Translations under genes and position numbers: made by a program
The notes under the pieces: model-generated
Databases searched by the model: none
The model's input: the letters and a program-made list of their open reading frames with translations, nothing else
What the model was told of the DNA's origin: nothing
Source of the DNA: Diogma glabrata
Lineage: Eukaryota; Arthropoda; Insecta; Diptera; Cylindrotomidae
Reading direction: 5' to 3'
DNA length: 64,000 bases
NCBI GenBank assembly: GCA_963693315.1
Contig: OY856186.1
Coordinates: 95,770,943 to 95,834,942 of the forward strand
In this document: positions 30,889-41,839 of the stretch, piece after piece
Layout of the letters: the number at the start of each line of letters is the position of its first letter
Position numbering within the stretch: position 1 is the first letter of the stretch

Positions 30889-31152
30889 ATAATTTTTTTC
30901 TATAAACGAATAACAGTGGTGATAAAACGAATAACATTGGAGAATATACGAATAACAGTGGTGATTAAACGAATAACTTTGGAGAATATACGAATAACTT
31001 TGGGTATAAACGAATAACAGTGGGGATTATACGAATAACTTTGGGTATATACAAATAACTTTGGGGAATATACGAATAACTGTGGGTATAGACGAATAAC
31101 TTTGGTGATAACACGAATAACTATGGGGATTAGAGAATAACAGCGGTAAAAG
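30889..31152 (-). repeat. right terminal array, 13 units
   Basis: Thirteen copies of ACGAATAAC or near variants, in opposite orientation to the left array. Unit lead-ins (GTGG, TTGG) correspond to those of the left array. Confidence 0.85.
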
Positions 31153-31162
31153 GTGTAGACGA

Positions 31163-31835
31163 CCATGAGGAAATAATCAGGCTTCGCTAAATACTATGGT
31201 GGTAATGGTGCAATTAGGACTAGGTTAATTCGAAATATGACCATTTTTTCATAAAAGTATAATATACTTTTTCTGGTTGATCCAGAAAAACAGCATCATT
31301 AGATTCAATGTCTTCGAATTAGCTTTTACCATCAGGTACTGACACTAATAGAGTAAAATAGTAACTGATTTGAGCAATATGATAATTTATTAAATATACT
31401 ATTATATTTACTAATAATAAATTTATATAGTTTTTAAATTTTTTTTTTTTACGTTTTTTAATTTTTAACAGACAAATTATTTTTCTATTGATTGGTCAGC
31501 ATGAGTATAGCTAAATTCTATTCTATGCCACATGACTTCAATTCTCCAAATTATCTGAACAAGCTTAAACAAACTGGAAGGTCGAGTTTTTTTAGCCAAA
31601 TGCAATCATTTCGGATGTAATGTTCCATATCAAGTTATTTATTATTTTTAAGTTTAGACAAATTCGGGTCAATTTTCACTTATATGCACAAAATTTGTTC
31701 GACTTTCCGCTGTTCATTTGTATTAAGAAAATTTCATGAGTTGATCTTCAAAAACCTAAAAACCAATCAAAAGTGTATAAATGGGGAGATCAGTGTTTGT
31801 TTATTTGTAAATATTTGCTAATTTTTTATTTGGGG
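31163..31835. other. no gene seen
   Basis: AT-rich; one short palindrome TTTTCTGGTTGATCCAGAAAA near 31270. No coding similarity. Confidence 0.5.
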
Positions 31836-32360
31836 GGTGTGATCACTCCACCCTACGAACTCCAGTCCCTGCGATTGACACACGAGCGAAATTGAAATAT
31901 CACAATGATAATTTTGAAAAAATAAATACTATCACATATAAAATATGATATAGGGCATAGGCCAATATTTAATAATAGAAACATAAATGTTAAGAAATTT
32001 TTTTTTTTAAATTTGCAGCAATAAAACTTAAATTGGATTGTATCTAGCTAAAAAAAATGCTATTAAATCGCGTAATGTACTTCCGTCCTTACTGATTGGA
32101 TCCTTGATGTAATTTCTGCCTCTGATTGGATCCCACATATAGAGTTAGATGGAGATTCATTTCATCGCTCAAGCAGTAGCGCGGCATTAACAAGAGATGC
32201 TCTTTGACTAGGATTGAGAGTAGTACCATTGACCTAATAGATGTCATCCGCCAGCATAGCTCAAGCCTCATCCGACCTAGTCAAGTGATATATGATATCT
32301 CACATTAACTTGTATTTCAATAGCAGGAAGTACACAGAGTTGTCACACCGGTAGATCCAC
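31836..32360. mobile_element. nonautonomous repeat, copy A
   Basis: About 520 bp. The left end GGGTGTGATCACTCC and the right end, which reads GGTGTGACAACTC on the minus strand, are inverted repeats; CCTGYNATTG follows in both. Internal sequence includes CTATCACATATAAAATATGA, ATAGGCCAATATTT and GTCATCCGCCAGCA. These are shared in the same order with copy B at 33.3-33.8 kb and partly with copy C at 44.2 kb. No ORF. It is probably a MITE-like family. Confidence 0.6.
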
Positions 32361-33326
32361 TTTTTATTTGTTTTAAGTTTGCGACAAGGTAAAGTGTAAT
32401 CGAGACACAAAACGTCACCTTTAACAAACTCGTCAAATTCTTAAGAATAACCTTAAACCACTTTTAAGAAATCTAAACTTTATTTATTCATCAAAGGACA
32501 AAGCGGTAAAACTTCCGGAACCTAGAAATATCATCCGGAGCCTAGATATTAGCGACTATGCAGTAGAACAAGTGCAAAAACTTTATATTTTTTATAACAA
32601 CGTCAAACGACATGCAAACCCATGCCTCTACCGCAAACAGAGCTTTCTACCTCTCAACCAAATCCTATCAAACCTATCAACATTCGAGAGGAATGCCATA
32701 CCAATATACTATGGTCCATGTAAAGTTGCAAAATGTCAGTAAAGAATCTGAATGAAACGTGAAATGAATCGCATAACATTGGAGACTGCGATGTAATCAG
32801 ATTCATTAAATTTATTCGCGTTAGAAATTTAACCACATTAGAAAGAACAACCAAAAAGTGACCGATTAACCAGCCGGTGTTCGGTGGAGAGAAAAACATG
32901 GGCAACTGATGTCGGAACTCAAGACGTTCATGCTACACTACAGGAAAACTAAAGTCAAATAACGTTGAAACGAGATAATTAATGTAAGCTGATTGTACAC
33001 ACAATTATGTAACCATTTCCACTTATTCCACAATTATAGTTCAAATAATAATAAACAATTTAATAATCATTATTAAGACAAAACACAAAACTGATCGCTT
33101 TAAAATATCAAAAATTATTACCTATTTTTTTTTTTTTTTTTTTTTTTTTAATAAAATATGATGTGTAGTAGGCATTACAATATGTGTCACAACAACACAC
33201 AAAAACCTTTTAAGACCAAGGTCGCACAACAACATACGTTCTAAGGATGTTAATGGACGCAAATCTGTTTTTTTTTGTTTTTTTTTAATATTTTTTGTTA
33301 AATAATGGACAACTAAACTATAAATC
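32361..33326. other. no recognised gene
   Basis: Slightly more balanced base composition around 32440-32930, but no motif or homologous family could be named in any frame. A run of 27-28 T lies at 33125-33150, followed by AATAAAATATG. A related T-rich tract sits near 33270. Confidence 0.45.
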
Positions 33327-33775
33327 CTATCACATATAAAATATGACATAGGCCAATATTTCGTAATAGGATAGGGAAAATAAAAACAAAATAAGAGATA
33401 AAAAGCAAATTTGTTTTAAAAATTTGCAGGAACAAAACTAAAATTGGTTTGCCAATAGTCCAGCTAATGGCATAATCCATGATTATGGGACGCGGTATAT
33501 TTTTCAATGATTAAAGCTCAAATATATAGTTATATGAAAGCTCGTTTCTGCGAGCAAGCTACAGCGTTCCAGCATCAAGGAATATTCATTAGCTAAGATT
33601 GAGAGTGCTACCGTTGACTGAATACAGTTCATCCGCCAGCACCCCTAAGATATCACCTTGGCTAGTGACATCTCACTGCTATTGCCAGTGGTATGTGATA
33701 TCTCACGTTAACTCATGTGCCAATAACAGGGACTGGAGTGCGCGGGGTTGTCACACCCGTGGATCAAAAAATAGA
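33327..33775 (+). mobile_element. nonautonomous repeat, copy B
   Basis: Same family as copy A, containing CACATATAAAATATGACATA, TTGCAGGAACAAAACTAAAATTGG, GTTCATCCGCCAGCACC, and the right end GGGGTTGTCACACCC. Its CTCACTGCTATTGCCAGTG block matches copy C closely. The left TIR is not evident, so it may be truncated. Confidence 0.6.
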
Positions 33776-34606
33776 AAAAAATTAACAAATTAATACAAAC
33801 TGATCCCTCCATGCGTACAGATTACCTCCTCATTATTTATCTCATTTTCGTAAATTATTAAATTTCAATACTTTGGTTAAAAGTCGTTTGTTTTTGTTTT
33901 CGATTTGAAATTTGTTCCCTTAGGGTAAGAGATTTCTTTCGTTCTTAATTTTCTTGTGAAAAAACAGAAAATATTGCAGATGAAGTTTATGATTTTTATA
34001 TGGTATTTTATCTAAGTGGTAAATTTTGAGCAAAAATAAAATGTTTTATTTCGCTTTCGCATCATAGTTTTACAATTATCCAGCCTGTTCCACCATACCG
34101 TTTAAACCATAACTTTTTAAACTAGTGATACTCTTTTTTTGTAATATGTTAGAAGCAATGGCAAATTATTTTTGTTGTTGTAATTCATAGTAATTCATAT
34201 TATCTTATAATACTTAATCAATGGTTCTACTAACGAGATTGTTTATTAATCGTTTTGTCGTGCTCATGTTCTAATCATTTTTAAATTCAATAAATAACTA
34301 AATAATATAACAAATATTTTCCAAAAAGCTGTGATTGTAGTTTTTTGATTAAGTAATGTATACCATAGAAATTAAGTAATGTATCATAGATGTGTCTCCA
34401 AATGGCAGCGAAAGTCATTTACCGTTTCTAATAACTACGTTTCAAGTTAATAAGATCAGAAATAACCACATGGTCTCAAATACTCTCCTTTACCTATATA
34501 CCTATTTTTTTTAAGTTTTTGAATTATAGTTTAATGTAAATTTTTATATCAATGATAACATTACACCTGGGCTGTGTAAATTTTAAATATTCTTAGTCTT
34601 ATTTCA
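33776..34606. other. AT-rich DNA, no gene
   Basis: Nothing recognised. Confidence 0.5.
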
Positions 34607-36224
34607 GTGATTCGTAATATGCGATATAAAAATATTAACAAACTGTCTAAAAGATCAGTTCGACGCCATTATTTTGCGAGACATCAAAGCTTTAGTAGGA
34701 GCTCAAATTTAGTAAAAACAACTAATGAACATTTAGAAAGCCACGATGCAACTATTGAAAATCATGACGATAGTTGCTACAATAGTACTACGATTAACGA
34801 TATGTCTATTTTGGCTATAGCAATACAGACGATTTTATTGTTAAAAATAATGATGTAAACATTGAAAATTTCTTGACAATATGGGCACTAAAGTTAAAGT
34901 CTTAAATATTTAAAAATAAATGGACACCCTACATTACCTTCCGATAGTAGAACTTTGCCATGTACTCCAAAAAATCGACAGATAATTGAAATGCCGCCAG
35001 GGATGTACGCACATATAGGAACTAAAAAACATTTAGACCTAATGTTATCTAAATGCGAAATACTCCCTTCAGAAATTTCATTAGATTTCAATATTGATGG
35101 TGTGCCGATCTCAAAAAGCAATAGCAGTTGCTTTTGGACGATTCTAGCAAAACCATATGATTTTATTTTCAATAACGTTTTTGTAGTTGGTGTATATCAT
35201 GGATATAAAAAGCCTAGCCATTTTGACAATGTTTATTGATGAAATTAAATCACTTATGGAGCATTTTCAGTACGCAAATAATGAAATCACTATAAAAATA
35301 AGATCTTTTATATGCGATGTACCGGCAAAAACAGCAGTAACAGGAACGAAGTCACAATGTGCTTATTTTGGCTGTCCCAGATGTTGTCAAGAAGGTGAAT
35401 ATATTCAAAATCGAATGACGTTTCCAAACTCTAGATCTACATTGAGAACTGATGCATCATTCAGAAATAAGGAAGACGAAGATCACCATGTTTATAAAAG
35501 TCCAATTGAAGAATTGAAAATTGACATGGTTAGTCAATTTCCATGTGATTATTTGCATTGCGTATGTCTCGGTGTTTGTAAAAAATTGATAAAGATGTGG
35601 ACATCGGGCAGAACTTCAGCATTATTACTAAGTAGAGATGTTAAAAGTTTATCTGATCGTCTTGAAAATTTGTCAAAAGAACAACCTACAGATTTCCAAA
35701 GAAAATGCCGACCTATTACGGAAGTGTAGTGTCATACTATAAAGGCTCCGAACTTAGAACATTTGTTTTATATACCGGACCTTACGTTCTAAAAAATATA
35801 CTTTTTGAAGAAAAATACAATCACTTTATGCTACTACATGAAGCAATTTACATATTAGCCGGAGAATCTACTTGTATCGTTCACAATCATTTGGGAAAAA
35901 ATATGTTAGATAAGTTTTATTGAGCAAATGGGATTATTATATGGAAAAGAACACATAGTATTTAAAGTTCACTTACTTATTCACATTCCCGACGACGTTA
36001 AAATGTTTGGTTGCCTTGATAGTTATAGCGCATTTCCTTTCGAAAGCTTTATGTTTACAATAAAAGACATGTTAAGAAAAAATATTCAACCATTGTCACA
36101 AATTTGTAACAGAATATACGAACTAAGAAATGCATCTTACTTGAAAGAAATCAAACACAAATCGTCCAAACCGATCCTTAAAAAAAAGTTCGAATTAATG
36201 ATAAAATACTTTACAAAGACGTAA
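34607..36224 (+). pseudogene. second CACTA-like transposon protein, broken
   Basis: Five plus-strand pieces (34607-34858, about 34880-35239, 35187-35729, 35705-35923, 35928-36224) form one protein in changing frames. Recognisable blocks are RRHYFARHQSFSRSS at the N terminus, ISLDFNIDGVPISKS, VYHGYKKPSHF, YFGCPRCCQEGEY with RMTFPNSRSTLRTDASF, the CACTA-like signature DYLHCVCLGVCKKL, and AFPFESFMFTIKDMLRK near the end. The last block corresponds to the DUF4218-like part of Tnp2-type transposases. At least four shifts or stops make it inactive. It differs clearly from the CACTA-like gene at the left end of the window, so two subfamilies are present. Element termini (CACTA/CACTG) were not recognised nearby. 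Confidence 0.65.
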
Positions 36225-36822
36225 CTGTTGGCAATTTACTGTTACGTAATTTGGACTTTATACGAACCAAATATAATAAATTATATTACACCGGAACACT
36301 GAATTTATAACAAACAAACTACCCTTTGGGAATCACATACATATTTACATTATTTTTTCATTAATTCACGAAACAACAATTTAACTATCAGAAAAGTAAT
36401 AATTTAATACAAAAAAAAAGTCCAAGCGGCACGTATATCCGCTAGAAATAGGTAGATTTCGAGATCAGACAGTTTTGTGTGCCAGTAGAATCTGATGTAT
36501 CAGATTAGTTTAAACAAAACAAACTAATTTCAAACAGATATCGAACAAATTTAAAAAGAAAATTAGCTACCTACAAGCAAAATTATATGTATCCAATTTT
36601 GCAACAAACAAATATCAAATCTACCACAGAACATGTGTGTGATAATTTATGACACAAACCTACTCTATATCATATGTCGTGCAATTACTGCAAAATATCA
36701 AAATAGTTTATTTCTAAGAAAAAAAAATTAATTTCTTCTATTCAAATCTTTTATTTTTTGACTGTTATAAGGTTGACATTGACTGTTATAAGGTTTTTGG
36801 AAATTGTAATTGGGGATTGTTG
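36225..36822. other. no gene seen
   Basis: AT-rich; contains a copy of ATAGGTAGATTT (near 36449), a word also present in two hairpins elsewhere, but here without its partner. Confidence 0.5.
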
Positions 36823-37790
36823 CAAACTTTTTTGTTGAAGCCAACAAGTCAAAAACCTCTAACTGCAGAGGTTTATATTTATAAGAAACGGATTAAAATG
36901 TTTCCACAGATTCTAAATTTATAAAGATTTTAAAAATATTAGTATCCAAACGGCCGTTATAACGGATTAAAAAAACCACTTTTTTTTCTAGTATAAAGCC
37001 TATAGTTCCTTAACCATGTGTCAGATTTTTTTGATTTACGAACTCGTCCAAGATATTATTAAAACACACATTTTTAAGGAAAGTTTTTTGATCTGGCTCC
37101 ACAAATGCAACCGTGAGAGCGCCGGTTGATTCAAACGCATTTTGTGTTTTACAAGCTTTTTTGTTGGAGCCGTTCACTCAGAAACCTCCAACCGCAGAGG
37201 TCTTTTTTTTTTAAAGAAACTGATTAAAAAGGTTTCAAAGATTCTAAATTTATGAAGTTTTTAAAAGCATTAGAATCCAAACGGCCGTTATAACGGATCT
37301 AAAAAACAGAGTTTTTTTCTAGTATAAAGCCTCTAGTTTCTTAACCATGTGTTGGATTGGGCTGATTTACGAACTTGTCCAACATATTAACAAAACGCAC
37401 ATTTTTAGAAAAGGTTTTTTGATCTGGCCTTATAAATGCGACCGTGAGAGTGCCGGTTGTTTCAAAAAAAAATTTTTTTTTGCAAACTTTTTTGTTGGAG
37501 CCGCTCATTCAGGAACCTTTAACTGCAGAGGTCTTGATTTAAAACAAATTGATAAAAAAGATTCCAAAGATTCTAAATTTGTTAAATTTTTTGAAATATT
37601 AGTATCCAAACGGCCGTTATAACGGTTTTAAAAAATCAATTTTTTTCAGAAAAAAGCCTCTAGTTTCTTAACCACGTGTCGGATTTTGCTGATTCACGAA
37701 CTTGTCCAAGATATTATTAAAACACACAAGTACAGAAAATTTTTTTGATCTACCTCAACAAATGCGACCGTGAGAGTGCCGGTCGTTTTC
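36823..37790. repeat. three tandem ~330-bp satellite-like units
   Basis: Units begin with CTTTTTTGTTG-type sequence at 36825, 37153 and 37483 (spacings 328 and 330). Shared blocks in each unit are AACTGCAGAGGT-like sequence, ATTCTAAATTT, AAACGGCCGTTATAACGG, TTCTTAACCAYGTGT and ACCGTGAGAGYGCCGGT. CCGTTATAACGG is a perfect 12-bp palindrome conserved in all three. The ORF spanning 37347-37622 is a chance reading of the repeat. Confidence 0.85.
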
Positions 37791-37810
37791 GTTATATCTC
37801 ATATCGTTTA

Positions 37811-37832
37811 TATATATATATATATATATATA
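37811..37832. repeat. (TA)n at left edge of array
   Basis: Eleven TA dinucleotides directly before the ~500-bp array. Confidence 0.9.
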
Positions 37833-37835
37833 TTT

Positions 37836-40800
37836 TTTTATTATATAGATTTTATACGTCTTAAACCCGACAAGGTAGGAATTTTTATTGAAAGAGATAA
37901 TTAATTTCCTTAACCTCACTATTTGTGATTTTCGAAAGTTAGTAGGTATATTCCATACTATCCTAAGTCACGTGTGCAGTTATTATTGAATGTTGCCAAT
38001 CAATATGAAATCAATTTTACGACATAAATGTCAAGTAAATTAGTGAATCGTATGAATTTTTCAATTCGAAATCAGTTTTTGGGTTTATCTGAATAAACCT
38101 TATAGTTATTTCTTAATAAAAACAACTTTTATCTCTGAACGTGTTTCGGTTGGGATTCGAACTTAGAACCTCATCAGTACCAACTAAGTTTGAATCTTTT
38201 GGTAGACACGCTGTCAACTGCCCCTCGGCGTCGACATTAGAAACATTTTTAATTACGATGTTGTAATTTCTTTTTTTTTTTTTTTTTCTTAGTGAAAAAC
38301 TTTTTTGTCATACTTCACTGGCTACAGAGTTAGTATTTTTTTATTATATAGATTTTATACGTCTTAAACCCGACAAGGTAGGAATTTTTATTGAAAGAGA
38401 TAATTAATTTCCTTAACCTCACTATTTGTGATTTTCGAAAGTTAGTAGGTATATTCCATACTATCCTAAGTCACGTGTGCAGTTATTATTGAATGTTGCC
38501 AATCAATATGAAATCAATTTTACGACATAAATGTCAAGTAAATTAGTGAATCGTATGAATTTTTCAATTCGAAATCAGTTTTTGGGTTTATCTGAATAAA
38601 CCTTATAGTTATTTCTTAATAAAAACAACTTTTATCTCTGAACGTGTTTCGGTTGGGATTCGAACTTAGAACCTCATCAGTACCAACTAAGTTTGAATCT
38701 TTTGGTAGACACGCTGTCAACTGCCCCTCGGCGTCGACATTAGAAACATTTTTAATTACGATGTTGTAATTTCTTTTTTTTTCTTAGTGAAAAACTTTTT
38801 TGTCATACTTCACTGGCTACAGAGTTAGTATTTTTTTATTATATAGATTTTATACGTCTTAAACCCGACAAGGTAGGAATTTTTATTGAAAGAGATAATT
38901 AATTTCCTTAACCTCACTATTTGTGATTTTCGAAAGTTAGTAGGTATATTCCATACTATCCTAAGTCACGTGTGCAGTTATTATTGAATGTTGCCAATCA
39001 ATATGAAATCAATTTTACGACATAAATGTCAAGTAAATTAGTGAATCGTATGAATTTTTCAATTCGAAATCAGTTTTTGGGTTTATCTGAATAAACCTTA
39101 TAGTTATTTCTTAATAAAAACAACTTTTATCTCTGAACGTGTTTCGGTTGGGATTCGAACTTAGAACCTCATCAGTACCAACTAAGTTTGAATCTTTTGG
39201 TAGACACGCTGTCAACTGCCCCTCGGCGTCGACATTAGAAACATTTTTAATTACGATGTTGTAATTTCTTTTTTTTTTTTTTTTCTTAGTGAAAAACTTT
39301 TTTGTCATACTTCACTGGCTACAGAGTTAGTATTTTTTTATTATATAGATTTTATACGTCTTAAACCCGACAAGGTAGGAATTTTTATTGAAAGAGATAA
39401 TTAATTTCCTTAACCTCACTATTTGTGAGCGTGTCTACCAAAAGATTCAAACTTAGTTGGTACTGATGAGGTTCTAAGTTCGAATCCCAACCGAAACACG
39501 TTCAGAGATAAAAGTTGTTTTTATTAAGAAATAACTATAAGGTTTATTCAGATAAACCCAAAAACTGATTTCGAATTGAAAAATTCATACGATTCACTAA
39601 TTTACTTGACATTTATGTCGTAAAATTGATTTCATATTGATTGGCAACATTCAATAATAACTGCACACGTGACTTAGGATAGTATGGAATATACCTACTA
39701 ACTTTCGAAAATCACAAATAGTGAGGTTAAGGAAATTAATTATCTCTTTCAATAAAAATTCCTACCTTGTCGGGTTTAAGACGTATAAAATCTATATAAT
39801 AAAAAAATACTAACTCTGTAGCCAGTGAAGTATGACAAAAAAGTTTTTCACTAAGAAAAAAAAAAAAAAAAAGAAATTACAACATCGTAATTAAAAATGT
39901 TTCTAATGTCGACGCCGAGGGGCAGTTGACAGCGTGTCTACCAAAAGATTCAAACTTAGTTGGTACTGATGAGGTTCTAAGTTCGAATCCCAACCGAAAC
40001 ACGTTCAGAGATAAAAGTTGTTTTTATTAAGAAATAACTATAAGGTTTATTCAGATAAACCCAAAAACTGATTTCGAATTGAAAAATTCATACGATTCAC
40101 TAATTTACTTGACATTTATGTCGTAAAATTGATTTCATATTGATTGGCAACATTCAATAATAACTGCACACGTGACTTAGGATAGTATGGAATATACCTA
40201 CTAACTTTCGAAAATCACAAATAGTGAGGTTAAGGAAATTAATTATCTCTTTCAATAAAAATTCCTACCTTGTCGGGTTTAAGACGTATAAAATCTATAT
40301 AATAAAAAAATACTAACTCTGTAGCCAGTGAAGTATGACAAAAAAGTTTTTCACTAAGAAAAAAAAAAGAAATTACAACATCGTAATTAAAAATGTTTCT
40401 AATGTCGACGCCGAGGGGCAGTTGACAGCGTGTCTACCAAAAGATTCAAACTTAGTTGGTACTGATGAGGTTCTAAGTTCGAATCCCAACCGAAACACGT
40501 TCAGAGATAAAAGTTGTTTTTATTAAGAAATAACTATAAGGTTTATTCAGATAAACCCAAAAACTGATTTCGAATTGAAAAATTCATACGATTCACTAAT
40601 TTACTTGACATTTATGTCGTAAAATTGATTTCATATTGATTGGCAACATTCAATAATAACTGCACACGTGACTTAGGATAGTATGGAATATACCTACTAA
40701 CTTTCGAAAATCACAAATAGTGAGGTTAAGGAAATTAATTATCTCTTTCAATAAAAATTCCTACCTTGTCGGGTTTAAGACGTATAAAATCTATATAATA

Positions 40801-41250
40801 AAAAAATACTAACTCTGTAGCCAGTGAAGTATGACAAAAAAGTTTTTCACTAAGAAAAAAAAAAAAAGAAATTACAACATCGTAATTAAAAATGTTTCTA
40901 ATGTCGACGCCGAGGGGCAGTTGACAGCGTGTCTACCAAAAGATTCAAACTTAGTTGGTACTGATGAGGTTCTAAGTTCGAATCCCAACCGAAACACGTT
41001 CAGAGATAAAAGTTGTTTTTATTAAGAAATAACTATAAGGTTTATTCAGATAAACCCAAAAACCGATTTCGAATTGAAAAATTCATACGATTCACTAATT
41101 TACTTGACATTTATGTCGTAAAATTGATTTCATATTGATTGGCAACATTCAATAATAACTGCACACGTGACTTAGGATAGTATGGAATATACCTACTAAC
41201 TTTCGAAAATCACAAATAGTGAGGTTAAGGAAATTAATTATCTCTTTCAA
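37836..41250. repeat. palindromic array of ~500-bp tRNA-like units
   Basis: Three and a fraction forward units (landmark TTATATAGAT at 37841, 38344, 38839 and 39341) are followed from 39428 by units in reverse orientation (landmark at 39790, 40293 and 40789). Periods are 495-503, the variation coming from a T/A run. The left arm 37836-39427 is the reverse complement of about 39716-41250, leaving a central unpaired stretch of about 290 bases. Unit copies are almost identical. Run lengths read from the centre outward are 16, 9, 17 on the left and 17, 10, 13 on the right, so the short-run copy is in the same mirrored position. The array is bordered by TA microsatellites on both sides. The ORFs inside the units recur with the repeat and are not genes. 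Confidence 0.92.
39905..39998 (+). promoter_or_regulatory. tRNA-like segment with pol III box B (example copy)
   Basis: Within each array unit lies GTCGACGCCGAGGGGCAGTT, a possible degenerate box A (GGGGCAGTTGACAGCG). About 60 bases later comes GTTCGAATCC, which matches the box B consensus (GGTTCGANTCC) over ten bases. The T-arm stem is imperfect, so this is a tRNA-derived, SINE-like head and not a tRNA gene. Other plus copies lie near 40402-40495 and 40899-40991, with a partial copy at 39428-39500. Minus-strand copies lie near 38145-38235, 38645-38740 and 39140-39233. Confidence 0.55.
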
Positions 41251-41277
41251 TATATATATATATATATAAATTTTTTT
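41251..41277. repeat. (TA)n and T-run at right edge of array
   Basis: About nine TA dinucleotides and then a T-run close the array, mirroring the left edge. Confidence 0.85.
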
Positions 41278-41365
41278 TTTTTTTTGTTTTTTTGTCTCCG
41301 CTTATCATATATAGTCGTTTGGCACAAAAATTTTTCCGAAATTCCGAGATGAAGCCCATTGCAAT

Positions 41366-41392
41366 AGGTAGATTTTTATATGAAATCTACCT
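41366..41392. repeat. AGGTAGAT hairpin
   Basis: AGGTAGAT and ATCTACCT are separated by 11 bases, with extra pairing inside (TTT and AAA). The same pair occurs in the 3' UTR of the LINE at 11701-11727. Confidence 0.7.
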
Positions 41393-41437
41393 AAAAGGAA
41401 CTAAAATACAAAAATTATATACATCAAAATAAAAAAA

Positions 41438-41830
41438 AGCTTACATTAATTTAGCTGCTGTTATTGATGATGAATATGTTGTAATTTCTGCACTATCTCG
41501 CTTAGTGTTATTTAGATTTGTATTATTTCCGATAGCGGTTTGTGTTAAATATTTTTGTTGTCGCGGCAGTAAATAAAAGCAGAAGAATATTGATATCAAT
41601 AGTAGCAAAAATATTATTGCACAGCCAATTAATATTCCCCAAACAATGAATGGTAAATCCAAGAATACATTTGAGGGAGGTTCTGCTTTTTCAATAGGTG
41701 GCCACATTCGAGCTGTTAGTGTTAGGATAGACTGATGAAATAATAAATTTTGGCCATTTGTTTGATTTAAATTCGATGATATTGATGTCGTCAAATCGTT
41801 TACCACAAATTTCTTTTCTTTTAGCCATTT
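41438..41830 (-). CDS. putative single-pass membrane protein, last exon
   Basis: A minus-strand frame of about 125 codons, open from an upstream stop near 41838 to its stop at 41441. There is no good ATG, so it would be a terminal exon. The N-terminal part has possible N-glycosylation sites and a WPPIEKAEPPSNVF stretch. It is followed by one hydrophobic segment (VWGILIGCAIIFLLLLISIF, about residues 55-80) and a polar C-terminal tail (LPRQQKYLTQTAIGN ... RDSAEITTYSSS). That layout fits a type I membrane protein with a short cytoplasmic tail. Upstream on the minus strand is CTTTTCTAAC, a plausible branch-point region, then several AG dinucleotides. No transposon motif was seen, so it is the only candidate for host coding sequence. 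The family is not recognised, and it could be chance. Confidence 0.4.
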
Positions 41831-41839
41831 AAGTTAGAA

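Larger units (their letters stand above)
28794..31162. mobile_element. Tc1/mariner DD37E-like element with arrayed TIRs
   Basis: The ends are inverted: TCGTCTACAC then TTTTACCGCTGTTATTC at the left, and the complement at the right. Each end continues inward for about 250 bases as an array of the word GTTATTCGT (left) or its complement ACGAATAAC (right). Between the arrays lies one transposase gene with an intron. A TA target duplication directly outside these ends is not visible, so the true edge may differ by a few bases. Length is about 2,369 bp. Confidence 0.8.

Noticed and set aside
28780..31165. CRISPR-like regular arrays
   Set aside because: The units are not palindromic repeats with unique spacers; they are inverted terminal arrays of a eukaryotic transposon, and no cas genes exist.
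32654..32905. Minus-strand 83-codon ORF
   Set aside because: No motif, no codon pattern distinct from neighbours, and no homologous family recognised.
37347..37622. 91-codon ORF
   Set aside because: Lies wholly in the 330-bp tandem units and has no similarity to known domains.
38130..41000. A real tRNA gene in the satellite units
   Set aside because: Box B is good, but the T-arm and acceptor stems do not pair and no clean anticodon arm was found; tRNA-derived repeat is the better reading.
39111..41025. Recurring ~64-codon ORFs beginning MTKKFFTKKKK
   Set aside because: They recur only because the satellite unit is repeated; the lysine run is the A-run of the unit.
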